Positions 9,732 to 21,910 of a stretch of DNA of 64,000 bases are shown piece by piece; position 1 is the first letter of the stretch, and each line of letters begins with the position of its first letter. A model generated the notes under the pieces. The model ran no database searches. It was not told the origin of the DNA and was given only the letters and a program-made list of their open reading frames with translations. Origin of the DNA: Synaphobranchus kaupii (taxonomy: Eukaryota; Chordata; Actinopteri; Anguilliformes; Synaphobranchidae); assembly GCA_029718625.1 (NCBI GenBank), contig CM056380.1, positions 114,586,746 through 114,650,745 on the forward strand, in the 5' to 3' direction. Made by a program: the position numbers and the translations under genes.

Positions 9732-9762
<31 letters not shown>

Positions 9763-11330
9763 TTGGCCTGGTAGTTCTCCACTCAGCATCACCGTTTTAT
9801 ATCTTTTGGCTTTGGTGGTAAATGTCAGCGGTCAAATGGTGCTCAGCTCCAGATTTTTAAAAAAAGACCTAAATATTTTTCTGAAAATCATGTTTACCTG
9901 GAGCTAACATCAGATTTATGAGAAGTAATCTTAGTCTTTCTGCTTTGAATAAAACCTTTCTAGAGGATGTTTATACATCTAATTCCTGGCTCCACAACAG
10001 CCCACATCTTTATAATAGAAGCCTGAAAATAAGATTTTGTCTTTGAGGACCGTGACAAGGATCTCATCAGCGCTCCACTTAGAATCTGTAACTGCTCCTT
10101 TGGTTGAAGGCCCAGGAAAGTCCAGGTAAATGAAGTGATTCATCCTTTTAATGTGTTTTAGTCAGGCCTGATAGACCTACCCTTTTAGTAAACAGCAGGC
10201 GTGTTCTGCTGGGGGGAAAAAAAAAAATGCAATATAGTACGTCAAGGCCTGGTTTGTTGAACTCCTTGAATAGAATTCTGAGAGGTCATAACAGTGAACG
10301 GATACCCTTGCATTTCAGAAGGGAGTGAAGGCTAGCATATCTTGTTTTCACATCATAAAACAAGGTGTTTTTTTTTTTTTTTACATCTCCTTACTTGTAC
10401 ACTCACAGAGGATGTCTCTCAGCCTCGTGGGGAGATTCTCCGACGTTTTACAGAGGACTAGGAGATAAATCAGCACTCGTGTTTCTGTTTTTCTCCCGAG
10501 AAGGACATGAGATGCAGTGAAATCTGTGTTGTGGCTGTCACGGTTAACGCGGTAATTCAAGAGAGTTTGAACTTTAGAGTCCCTCGGAAAAAAATAACCG
10601 CGTGTGATTCAAGACTATGGCACCCCGCCTATGTACATATTTCAACTGTCCAGTTTTCTTTTACCACATGAATAAATGAAAATACACGAGAGCCAGTGCT
10701 AACGGTCAATTGCTAGCCTAATGGCCTGTGATTTATTGAGATGCTCTCATCAAAATGGAGTCCTCGTTCTGTTAATGGCTTAGTGAAAATGGATCACATC
10801 AGGTGGTTACTTTTATTTCTTAAAAGCGGCGCAATCGCGGCATCACATTTTTTAATCGTTAAAACCAAAACCAATAAACGCAATCATTAACGTCTCATTT
10901 TTTGCATAATATGTCCTTTTCACACGTAAAAAAACGTAAAATAAAGTTACCTATTAATGATACCTTATTTTTGGCCTACCTTCATAAAGTGTACCGCTCA
11001 CATCGTTATCAGTATGGGGCCTGTTCAGACTTGAGATGCAAAGACGACATTTTATTTGAATAACAAAATATTTCAATTTGCATACCATGAGTCTCCAGAG
11101 CTACAGAGTCTATAGATTTGCTCATGAGTTTGGTGGGTAAAAATGATAAATGATGAATAAATCATATTAAAAATAAATAAATGGTTAAGATGACTATGAT
11201 TAGTCTACTTTTTGAGCATGACATTTTCAGATAATTTACAGATCCAGCGGTCTCACAGGCCCATGTATGCTGCAAGATCATATCAGTCATAATATTAGCA
11301 TGAGCCTGATAATAATATGTTCATTTTCAG
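9323..11330. other. Gene-free stretch with simple repeats
   Basis: Contains a (GT)n/(GTGC)n microsatellite at about 9698-9762, A and T runs near 10210 and 10370, and otherwise unique AT-rich sequence. No exon recognised. Confidence 0.5.
9698..9762 (+). repeat. (GT)n microsatellite
   Basis: About 60 bases of GT interrupted by GC and GCAT steps. Confidence 0.9.
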
Positions 11331-11349
11331 CCTTTGTCAAATGATACTG

Positions 11350-11872
11350 AACCGGCCCTGATACTGGGCGTGTTAAGTAACAGAGCGCTCACGGTGAGAA
11401 TGCTCAGTGTGATCACTGAGCCGATTTTTGAATCACTTAACGTTCTGCTCTACGAGAGCGCCGAGCAACTGTCAACAACCGTTTGGAAAAATGGTGACGT
11501 ACAAGATTCAAGCATAGCCTACTTATTTTAGGTTGAATCTGGTCAGTTGTTAGCTGTAACGTCAACTTAGCATTATCGCTAACTTATCATTTCCTATAGC
11601 TAATATAAATAAGCGACATAAAACTAGGCGCATATGGTTTGTGCGGCAAACAAAAGCACGTTTCGTTCCTGTCAACCCCAGTAGACCGAAAATGTGGGTC
11701 CATAGCTAACAACATACTCCCTTATTGCTCCTCTCTGATCCACATCCAAAAGTGCTCAGCTACGCTCTGAGTGGCTCAGAGTGAGCGAAACTGAGCAACC
11801 CGTTAAGTGCATTCTTTGCTCTGAGCGAAGCTGAGCCGCTCAGTTACTTAACGAGCCCACTTATCGGGCATC
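11350..11872. mobile_element. Inverted-repeat element with TTAAGTAAC termini
   Basis: The left end contains TGTTAAGTAACAGAGCGCTC and GAATGCTCAG; the right end contains CTGAGCCGCTCAGTTACTTAACG, the same words inverted. The inner part near the right end repeats GCTCAGAG/CTGAGC words. About 520 bp, non-coding. Superfamily not determined. Confidence 0.55.
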
Positions 11873-12098
11873 TCTGTTATATGTCAGAACAGGGTATTAA
11901 ATACAAACGCAGGATGAAGTTCCGTTGTGATAATTCTGAACAACTGAAATTAACAATCTTTCAGCTGTAAAGTACACACTACTGTCAAATAGTGGAGTGG
12001 GAAGCGCATCTGTAACTGGTTGGACTGTGATGCTGATCTTTGACGTGTCAGTTCAACAACCCGCTGGCCCTGTTCAGCCTAAGCTCTGCAGCACCTTC

Positions 12099-12463
12099 TA
12101 CACAGCAAAAAGTCCGGTGTTAATTCAACTCTAACAAAGTACATATGAGTCCAATAGGGCTTCCCTTACCAAATAAAAGTATACTTAAAGTTAATTTTAT
12201 TAAGTAAACTTAAGTAAAGTTCAAGTATATTTCCCAAGTATACTTTATGTAGTAAGTATACTAATATCAATGTACTAGTAGTATACTTAAGTATAATTTT
12301 GTTTAGTATATATCTGATAAGTACATAAAAAGTAAACTGAAAGCATACTCACTTATTTTTAGTTTAAAAGAAGTATACTAATAGCACACTTGAATAAACT
12401 TCTTTTTTGTAAGGGTTATGTACACTTTGAGAGTTGAATTAACACTGGACATTTCACAGTGTA
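12099..12463. mobile_element. MITE hosting a second MITE
   Basis: The outer termini are TACACAGCAAAAAGTCCGGT at the left and the reverse complement of CTACACTGTG at the right, with mirrored GTTAATTCAACTCT and AGAGTTGAATTAAC blocks. The inner element (12163-12415) separates the outer arms. Confidence 0.7.
12163..12415. mobile_element. Nested MITE with CCCTTAC termini
   Basis: Bounded by CCCTTACC on the left and GTAAGGG on the right, with an AT-rich interior made of repeated AAGTATACTTAAGT-like words. It sits inside the element at 12099-12463 and so is younger. Confidence 0.65.
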
Positions 12464-14123
12464 GCTGTCATAACCTCCAGGCTAATGGCAGTACAGGCTC
12501 TCTGTAAACCCATTTACCACTGAGCTGTTATTTATCTTTGGATAAATCATCCTGCTTTAATGTTACTGGCTTTACTTCATTATCACCGGCTCACTGCGTC
12601 CTTGTGAGTGCATGGCGCATTAATGCATACGTTAAATATGCTCTTCATAATTAAAGGCGCAGCGATGGCAACCTTGCGGGTAAAATACTGCTTCACTCTT
12701 CTCCAAAGGGCTGCAGAACAAAATCTACAGAAGGGTAAAAGTAATGAGAGAGAGAGAGAGAGAGAGCTCTTTTGTCAGCTCTGTTTGTATCTGTGTCAGC
12801 TTGTTATTTCTTAGACTGCTATTCAGGCAACATTTGTCCTTAACTTTCGCTAACTAATTAAAAGCAAAAAAAAAAAAAAAAATCTTTGTCTTCACAAACA
12901 CAGTTTGGTGAGTTCAGCGGCAGTCAAGAGTTTGTGAAGGAAAAAAGAGTAATGCTTTCATTTACTTGTGAGACAGAGTTAAGGCGTGTTGATTGAATAC
13001 AGGCCTTAGTTATAGCTGGGAAGGCTGATTTGCAGTTGCTGAACTGGTGTGTCCTCTCTCAATAGGAATGGCCGTTATTACACTGCTTTATTTTCATTGT
13101 GTGGTATACCGTATACCCCCACCCTGAAGTGTTGAAAGAATCATGTTGAAATGATGAAGCTACTTCTGTGGTTTTCCTGGCGTTGACCCCGGATTGCTTT
13201 TATTAAATTGGGTGGGGCTCTATGTTGGCCCTGACCCCCCCCCCCCCCCCCCCCCCAAAAAAAAGAATTCTGTAAAATCTGTGAAGTTCAGTCACTCAGA
13301 AGCTTGAGAATACCACCAGGAGAGAGCCAATGATTATGCACCTCCCTCAGGGTTCCATGTCTGAGACTTTGATCGCGGAGCTCCGGGCGACCGTGGAAAT
13401 ATCTCAGTCCAAAATAATCCATACTCCGCTTCCGGGCTTCCTTATTAAATAAATTTAAAAAATAAAATAAAAGGAGCGGGGATGACTAAGGGGGGAACAA
13501 AAAAAATTTGTGACCTTGGAGCAGTCTTGAATAACTCTCAAGAAAACTTTAAATTAGCAATGACCTAACTGGGCCAAGGCGAGGGCGGTGGGACGACAGC
13601 CAGCCGTGTTGGACTCGCGGCGAGGCTGGGACCTGGTTGGCCGGTCACTCGTGCTTAAGGAATGATGTATAGAGGCGGAGAGTACCGTTGGCTCTGCGAG
13701 GAGGGCTTTGACAGCCAAGATGTTATCGTCGGTCCTCGCTCTCTCTTTTTTCCCCCACTTGAGTGAATCTCTCACACAGGAGTTATTGATGGAGGAATAC
13801 GGCTGGAGGAAAAAGAAAGTGTCGGCCTTAAGAGACAAAAGAAACGGTACACGTTCACAGCTGCGTAGGGTGCGCTCATGCAGAGGAACTGCGCATGATG
13901 GGGTCCAAGGTCAGGAATGCCTTTTCATTTGTTATGGAACCTTTAATTGGTCACCTGTGATTGGTTGCAACTAGGAGGCACACAGACCTAGCATAGATAT
14001 GCTGTTAAATTTCAATAAAGGATCTCCTATTTACCAAGCTATTGTTTTTTTGTTTTTTTGTGCTTTTTTTAAGCTCAGCGACCCTTCTACCTGTTCGGAA
14101 CCTAACACAACAGACTGGCAGAC
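12464..14123. other. Gene-free stretch with simple repeats
   Basis: Holds a (GA)n run near 12750, an A run near 12867, and a 22-base poly-C run at 13235-13256. Bases 13560-13880 are GC-richer and open on both strands but show no protein-like composition. No exon recognised. Confidence 0.45.
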
Positions 14124-14470
14124 CTGGGGGGTATTTCACAAAGCAGGATTACTGAGTTAGCTGGATAACTGCACTGAGTAAAACCCAGAACCCCCACAGA
14201 TCTGGAACATGGACTGAAGTAAAAAGAGCTGTTCCGGGTTTTACTCGGTGCGGTTATCCAGCTAACGCAGTAATCCAGTTTCGCAGTCTACCCCAGTGGG
14301 GGTTATTTCACAAACTGGGATTACTGAGTTAACTGGATAACTGCACTGTGTAAAACCAGGGAACCCTCGCAGATCTGGAACATGGACTGCAGTAAAAAGA
14401 GCTGTTCCGGGTTTGACTCGGGTGCAGTTATCCAGCTAACTGAGTAATCCTACTTTGTGAAAACAGGGCC
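14124..14470. repeat. Two adjacent complete foldback elements
   Basis: 14124-14289 and 14296-14470 are each a full hairpin of the family seen at 60, 326 and 5459: a left arm (GGGGG(T/G)TATTTCACAAA through GCACTGAGTAAAACCC), a short loop with AGATCTGGAACATGGACTG, then the inverted arm. They are direct neighbours in the same orientation and define the minimal element of about 170 bp. Confidence 0.8.
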
Positions 14471-16670
14471 CAGGTCACAAGGTCACGAGCACTGATGCTC
14501 CACCTCCAACCACCCTTGAAATGTGTTTAGAAAACAAATAGTTAAGATTGAATAATTACTCTAGCAGTCACTAGTGGAGAACATCGGCTTTCTTGTTATT
14601 GTTTGCCTTTGTTCTGTTATTCATTTAATCTTCCGCCTGATGGGTTTATTTCCCAATTTATTTGACTCAATAAAACTGCGTGAAGGAAAAAAAAAAGAAA
14701 AAAAAAAGAAGTCTGCCCTTGTCTGCTAGTGAAATGCTTTCCTGTCATTGTAAATGGTTATGGAACCTACGGTCATTTCTCCACTTAATATTACGTACAA
14801 CATCTGTTCTAATGGCTCCTTAAAGCCGTTTGGCCATTTTATCATGGCACTACGTGTAAAAGCTTTGTGGGGGCGGCATGCGTGGCTGGTAGCTGTCTGG
14901 GCCACCGTAAATTAATTTAGCATCAGCGCTGCCTCTCTCCGGATCGGACTGCTAATTAGAGCGACGCGGCTGCAGACCCCTCCCGCCGAGGGCCGGAAGA
15001 CGCAGGTGCACGTAGCCGCGAAGACGCCTCGCGACAAATCATTTGTCTCCGGAACAGATGCGTGCAAAGCTGTTTCCGCGGCGAAGCCTTTTTGAAAGCT
15101 TTCAGTAAAAGTGCAGCCAACAGCTTGCTCCAACGCGGAGGTCTCCGCGCATCGATCACTTACCGCTACATCAGATGGCGGGTGCCGGGGAAACTCCCTG
15201 GCATTACGCGGGCACCGTCGCGGTCTATTCAGGTCATTCAAGAGGACAAAAACAGATGGCCGCGCCTTTGGAAGCCATCAATGTTTCCAGGATTGGACTA
15301 CATTTCTCATTTTCTCTCCATTGTCTTGTGGCTTGTGAAAGGCTAAGGCCCCCGAAAACCTCATGGGAGGTGCGGCGGAGTCAGGTGCTGCCAAAGTTGC
15401 CGTGGATACGAATGGTTTATTGATTTCGGATTCACGCTGCGCTGCCATTCTGTGCTAAAAATGTCTGGAAAATTCCATCGCCTACTAGTTTTGAAATGTC
15501 ACGCTCATAAATTTCTCCCAATGGAATAAAATATCGTGTCAATATAAATAAAGGAGAAATGCCTGTCAGCCCAAAGAAAATGTGTTGACCTATTGAAAGT
15601 TGCATGGCAGCTTTTTTTTCTGATGGCCAGGATCTTTTCTTACAATATTCAAACCATGTCATACTGAAAACTAGCTACATAGTATCTAGTCCTCTGAGTC
15701 TCACTCATACCAGTAAAAAAGTTAAATCTCTCTCCCTCTCTTTCTCTCTCTCACACACACACATGCAAAATGTCTAAAACCTGAACTTAAAAAAAAGTCT
15801 AATTAACCTTTACTACATTCTTACACCATCGCCACTAACCTGACCTCCCAATCTAACACAACACACATACATATTTACGAACACACATACACATACCACC
15901 ACTGCCGGCATCATCTCTCAAACTTTCTAATCAAACGGATGCACTCCCATAGATAAAAAAACTAGCCGTAGAAAGTTCCGCTGAAATACAATGGGGACAT
16001 GGCAGGCAGCCCAGTCATTTGTTTCTGTCTTTTGAACAGACACTGCGGAAATGCATTAAAAACTCACACCGTCAGGACCATGACCCCTGTTTCATATGAC
16101 CGATCACCTCTTCGTTGTTGTTGTGGTCTCGGGGCCCGGGTGGTCAGATTTCAAGAGGTTTCAAAGCCTCAGCACGTACCGTAACGGCAACGGGCACACC
16201 GCGGACGTGCCGTGCCGGCTTAGATATTAGACGGATAGTTTCTCAGATTCTCCAGAGGATGGCGTGTGGAAGTCTGAGCGGCCTGAAATTTTGCCATTTG
16301 GAACGTTCAAAGTTCAGAACAAGAGTGATAGTGTGCTATCCCCCCCTCTCTTTTTTTAACTCCTCCCCACTTCATAAACTGTTCCACCCACCTTGGGGCA
16401 GCCCCCCCCCCCCCCCCCCCCATAACACTGAGTGTTTTACAGCGGGAGTACTCGAAGCTAAACCCGGGAGAGCTCCGATTGTAAACCAGGTGAATGAGTC
16501 AGCAGTAGCAAAAAAATCTCATGAATCTAATGATATATGAGCCTCTCATATAAACAGTGTAAAATCATCGTGCAGGCACTGAAATGCAATGCCACATTAC
16601 ACAATAATAAAAAATTCAGGTTATATTCTACATTTTCTAAAGTGCACAGCAGGTCAGCGTGCTGTATTAG
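14471..16670. other. Gene-free stretch, part of it possibly conserved
   Basis: No exon recognised. Bases about 14840-15260 are unique, GC-balanced and contain homeodomain-like TAATT words, unlike the surrounding repeats. A (CT)n/(CA)n run lies near 15730, and a 20-base C run at 16402-16421. Confidence 0.4.
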
Positions 16671-16908
16671 GAGCGGCAGTGTAGTATAATGGGTAAGAAA
16701 CTGGCCTTGTAACCCAAAGGTTGCAGGTTCGATTCCCAGCTAGGACACTGCCATTGTACCCTTGAGCAAGGTACTTGACCTGCATCGCTTCAGTATATAT
16801 CCAGCTGTATAAATGGAAACTATATAAAAAAAACAATGCTAAAAAAAAAAGTTGTGTAAGTCGCTCTGGATAAGAGCGTCTGCTAAAATGCCTGTAATGT
16901 AATGTAAA
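16671..16908 (+). mobile_element. V-SINE-type tRNA-derived SINE, copy 1
   Basis: The head carries an A-box-like GTGTAGTATAATGGGTAAG and a B-box GGTTCGATTCC. The body has GTACCCTTGAGCAAGGTACTT, and the 3' part has GTCGCTCTGGATAAGAGCGT followed by CTGCTAAAATGCC and a (TGTAA)n tail. This arrangement is that of the widespread fish V-SINE group, as far as I recall. Not a functional tRNA gene. Confidence 0.85.
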
Positions 16909-17510
16909 AGCTAGATTTATTTCTTTTTTTCTTTTTTAGGGCAGATGCCCAACATGGCAGGCAATGCGCTCAACCACTGAAATCCAGTACTGTCAATCGA
17001 AGAAAAGGGTCAACTGTTAGTACTTTCTAGAAATCCCAGCGCATTTTTTCACACGTTGAGTCTTGGTTTAATGTGTATTGAATATGTACAGTATGAAGAC
17101 ATGGTGGAACATCATTCCAGCGGCAGGTGGGAGAGGCCCCTGAAGTGTTCATACTTAGCGATATAAAGAACGCTGGGATCATAGACTGCATAAAAATATG
17201 GACAAAGTCACTGTGACGTCACCCATTGCCTTCCCACGGCCTCGCAAAAACCCGAATTGAGTCTCCAAAAGTCTTTTTCGCCGCCGGTTTGTACAGACTG
17301 CGTCTGCTTCGTAGAGCCGAAGAGGACTCAACCTTCTGATTGGTCCTGAACAAATGTTAATACCCTGTCCAAACGACACGATATTTAAAAAAATCAGCAC
17401 ATGCAGAGGCATTAAATGAAGGAAAGGCACCTATTGCAATAAAAAAATTTTGTGGGAAAAATTTATTGACTAAGTATTTTGACCACATTGCTGCCATTGA
17501 CTTACATAGG

Positions 17511-17733
17511 GCAGCAGTATAGTATAATGGTTAAGGAACTGGACTTGTAACCGAAAGGTTGCAGGTTCGATTCCCAGGTAGGACACTGCCGTTGTACCCT
17601 TGAGCAAGGTACTTAACCTGAATTGCTTCAGTATATATCCAGCTGTATAAATGGATAAATGTAATAAGAAGTTGTGTAAGTCGCTCTGGATAAGAGCGTC
17701 TGCTAAATGCCTGTAATGTAATGTAATGTACAT
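17511..17733 (+). mobile_element. V-SINE-type tRNA-derived SINE, copy 2
   Basis: Same order of A-box, B-box (GGTTCGATTCC), GTACCCTTGAGCAAGGTACT body, GTCGCTCTGGATAAGAGCGT 3' part and (TGTAA)n tail as the copy at 16671, in the same orientation 840 bases away. The two differ by scattered substitutions and a short A-rich insertion in copy 1. Confidence 0.85.
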
Positions 17734-19486
17734 GGTGAAAGACCTATACTGGAGCCAATCGCAGTGGCGCTAGTGAGCAATGGCACAATTGCCGCTCCCG
17801 GCCCAACCAAGAAGTGAGCTTCAAAACGAAAGCCCAGTCTTGGCCCCTTGGCTGGGATGGTTGAATGTGTCATAGCTAGATTTTTGCGCAGTCCTTCACG
17901 GAGACGGCTTGTGCGGACAAAGCTTGGAAAAAAACAACACTGGTATTGACGTCCCCAGGTGTGTGTGTTTGGTGTATCCCTAATGAAAATTGAATATGCT
18001 GCAATATTGTGTACATACGTGTGGACGTCATATGATTCACAGCAACTGTACGTAGCATAATATCTTGTATTTAAGTCACAGCAGGAGTGTTCCCAGTTCC
18101 GGAGCACTTATTCAGTATAGTACACAGACTAGTACATGAACGTTTGAGTGGTCGTGCCCGTTCTCAAAAGTGTAACTTATCCTATGGGAATAGGACAGTG
18201 ACATGAATGCGGGTTGCTATGGCTTTGTTCGTACACTTCCTTCTGTATTATTCAGGCTGCTTGGAGAGCCCCTCTGGTTCTCTACAGCTCCTTGCCTTTC
18301 TTCTTATGGCCATGAAGACATGAAGAGCTTTTTTAGTTTTTGTTCTCGGGGGTGTGCATATACTCTGAGCAGCGCTCTTTAGAGGTTAGCCAGCGCGACA
18401 TGTCTTTATTACTGCAGGGCTGGTTTGAAGTGGGCTACTTGTGTGATCTCTCTCTCTCTCGCGGGGCGGGGGGATCTTGGCGGTGGTTTCCGCCAGTTTT
18501 ACAACCGTCTACACCTGAGCCGTATTCCTTTTGGTTTTTCTTACGCCTTCACCCACCTGTGCATCCCGAGGGCCTATCCTCATGCTTTTATATTTGAAGT
18601 TGAGCAAAGAACATGCCGTTTGCTGCGCTCTCTGCCTCTCAGGACACGAGCTCGTTCACCTGCGTGCCAGTGACTGGTGAACTTAGACGAAGCAAAACGA
18701 TGCTTTTCTGTGGTCAGTACAGATGCGCCATTGATACTAGAAGAATCCCTTAGTTATAATGGAATTAATAATGCAATGCAAATATTGTGCATTCAGATCA
18801 TTTCGGATATTTGGATTGTGCCTCTTATCAAGGGAGAACCGGTTCCCTTTGATGTTTTTGTCCTCCTTTTGTAGCGTTGTGTATTTAGCCGCTGAAATCC
18901 CCAGCCTCTCCCAGCGCCAGCTGTTTTGGGAATCGGTCACACGCTCGATAAAAATTGTTTCTTCAATTGATCCATTTTTCATGAAGCGGATGTGTGGGGA
19001 GGGGTGGGGGTTGGCGGGTGGGTGCAGGCAAACAGTGGCGGCCACAGACAGACTGGGGATATTTTAAATGGGCAGCTCAGTGCGCGGGTCAGCAGAGGGC
19101 TAAAACGCATCACAGAGTGCCTGTATCTGGAATGAGCACTGATCCGGAACACACAGGGAACTTTGCACGTCGCTGAGGAGAATATTGTTTGATTCATAAA
19201 TATTTCACTTCTGGAATTTACAGTCCATTCCCTTCAATGAGATCTTCACCACTCTAAGTGTACCTTGTTCCGATTTTCACTGCTCCCCTGTGGTCTTTTC
19301 CGACCTTAAAACCCTCCTGGGAACTTTGCGACTCGTAAATACGACGTGTTGTGTGTTCAAGTGGGTCTGGTCAGAAACAGCAAAATGGACACTGCAGGGA
19401 AGTTAGTTGTGCACAAAATGTGTAAAAACTAAAAGTTACATTGACATGTCAACATTCAACCATACCTATTTTCTACTAACTAAGAA
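17734..19486. other. Gene-free stretch
   Basis: No exon recognised. Open frames around 18340-18670 are short and lie partly in a CT-rich run. No clear inverted repeat seen. Confidence 0.4.
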
Positions 19487-19675
19487 TCAGAGGTGTAAAA
19501 TCAAGGTTCAGAAAGTAAAAGTCCTACACAGTATTTTGTTCCAGTCACCTGGATTTGCTAATTAGCACAATTCTTCAGCCAGGAGGTAGAACTAATTAGT
19601 GAAATCAGCTGAGTTCAGGGGTGGAAGAAACACATGGCAGGACTTATACTTTCCCCCTGAATGTTAGATCTCTGC
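19487..19675. mobile_element. Short inverted-repeat element, copy 1
   Basis: The left end has CAGAGGTGTAAAATCAAGG with AAAGTAAAAGTCCT; the right end has AGGACTTATACTTTCCCCCT. The same sequence, about 190 bp, recurs at 35815-36008. The inner landmark GGTAGAACTAATTAGTGAAA is shared. Confidence 0.75.
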
Positions 19676-19799
19676 CAAGAATACAACATATTAGCACCGA
19701 AAATAACAACTCTTACTTTTTTTTTTTAATATACTTTATTTCAATTATTCAAATATTACAGTGATCACACACTTAAACATGACAATTATCACATCTCTT

Positions 19800-21910
19800 T
19801 GTAAAGGGGACGTGACGTGTGAGGTGGGAGGAGCCAAACGCAGCAAGGGGATTCTTTAAGCCCTAAGGCCACTAAGGCAGGAAACCCCGCAGTTAAGGGA
19901 GGAGACAAGACAAGGAACACACGTACCAAAGCTACAGACCGGCTCACTGTCACACACTAATGAGTAGAAGCGCAAACGCCAAGCTTTCAGCAAGAAAACA
20001 AAATAAGGCTAATGGAACAGAGCACAAGGTTCCCATACTTCTACGAGCAAAGTGACAGAAGAAAGAGCCAGAAACAACAAACGCCCTGTCTCGGCAACGA
20101 GACGCATAAGAACAGGCGAGTAGCATAAAAGGTACTCATAAAACACACACAACCAACAAACACAGAAAACGAATAGGAATTAGTATACCAAGGGGCGAAA
20201 GGAACGAGGATCTAACGTTCCAAGGCCACTATCGAGGGCTCACACTCAAACGCAAACATGTCCATAGCATCGTCCAAGCTCCATATAAGGAGGGACACAC
20301 CCGGAGAACGAACAGAACTACAGTTCCGAACAAAATCGTCCCGCAGGTGAAAAGGACGAACAGGACAGCTGCACCGGACATCACCGGCTAAAAGACCAAC
20401 ACGAGTTTGATAGAGAATAAAAGCCGTGCCTCTTGGTAAAGAGGAATGTAACGAGAAGGCGAAGGAACAGAGATAACGCTCCGTGGCTACTTCCATAAGA
20501 CTCGCAGTCAAACGCAAACATGTCCATAGCATCGTCCAAGCTCCATATAAGGAGGGACACACCCAGAGAACGAACAGAACTACAGTTCCGAACAAAATCG
20601 TCCCGCAGGTGAAAAGGACGAACAGGACAGCAGCACCGGACATCACCGGCTAAAAGACTAACACGAGTTAAATAGAAAATAAATGCCGTGCCTCTTGATA
20701 AAGAGGAATGTAACGAGGCGAAGGAACAGAGATAACGTTCCGTGGCTAGTTTCATAGGCTCGCAGTCAAATGCAGAGAACAAAGGGGTAAACGCCCGATC
20801 TCCCAGGAGAGAGAAACATTTTACAGGCGAGCCGACGGAGCACCGTCGTCCCATAACTTTAGTATCAAACATGACTAACGCAAGCTTAATTGAAAACACA
20901 CGCCCTAGCCTCTCAGTAATGGGAAATGTAATGAGGCGAAAAGAACAGAGCTAACGTTCTAAGACTATTTTCAAAAGCGCGCAATCCCGCACACACATGT
21001 CCATAGCATCACCCAAGCTCCATATAAGGAGAGATTCACCCAGAGAAAGAACAGAACTACAGTTCCGAACAAAATCGTCCCACAGGTAAAAAGGGCGAAC
21101 AGGACAGCTGTAACAAAAGACCAATGCAACCTTAATAGAAAATAGCACGCACTGCCTCTCAATAACGGGAAATGTAATGAGGCGGAGGAACAGAGATAAC
21201 GTTCCATGGTTACTTTCATAAAAGCGCGATCAAACACAAACATGTCCATAGCATCGTCCAAGCTCCATACAAGGAGGGACACACCCGGAGAACAAACAGA
21301 ACTACAGTTCCGAACAAAATCATCCCGCAGATGAAAAGGACGAACAGGAACAGCTGTAACAAAAGACCAATGCAAACTTAATCGAAAATAACCGACCTGC
21401 CTCAAAGAATAATTAAAACCCTAAAGTCAGTATGACACAAAAGCCCTGTCTGTTAGTAAAAGGCAATGGATCTAGGCAAAACGACAAACAAAGGACAGAC
21501 CAGAAAGCGGAGACTGAAATGAGCACACAAAACAGGAATTGAACCTGAAAGCTCAAAGCACAAAGGCCAGTACCGCAAAACTCCAGTAAAAGCACAACGG
21601 AGCAAAGCGGTCTCCCTAGATATAATCATACGATTAAAACTTTAAAAGGGCAAAATAAACCGCACACAAAACAGAACAAATACACCACAGAACAAACAAT
21701 CACAATCAACAATTAACAATCAATATCGAAGCCCAGAACAAAAGGAACATGGGCTTAAATAGCTCACCGGCATTACATCCCAGCTGTGAACACTGATTAC
21801 TTACTCCGTGAAAAGAAGGGACGGAGCCAAAACTCCACCAACGGAGCAGCGCCCACGTGTGGTGACCGAGGAACACGACCACAAGGGAAAAAGGGTCATA
21901 AACCATGACA
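19800..21910 (-). mobile_element. Solo LTR, family A, copy 2
   Basis: On the plus strand it runs from TGTAAAGG to ACCATGACA and is flanked by a perfect 5-bp duplication CTCTT (19795-19799 and 21911-21915). Read on the minus strand, it opens TGTCATGG and closes TTTACA, as in copy 1 at 433-1623. It is 2111 bp against 1191 bp because it holds about five tandem units of 240-260 bp, marked by CATGTCCATAGCATC(G/A) near 20257, 20517, 20998 and 21240. No internal region, so it is a solo LTR. The 144-172-residue frames on the minus strand are by-products of the tandem units. Confidence 0.85.

Noticed and set aside
16671..17733. Two possible tRNA genes with A and B boxes
   Set aside because: They are SINE heads: they continue into a V-SINE body and 3' tail and do not form a full cloverleaf.
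20212..21405. Overlapping minus frames of 144-172 codons with repeated RPFHLRDDFVRNCSS
   Set aside because: They are read from tandem units of a solo LTR and lack similarity to gag, pol or any other protein I know.
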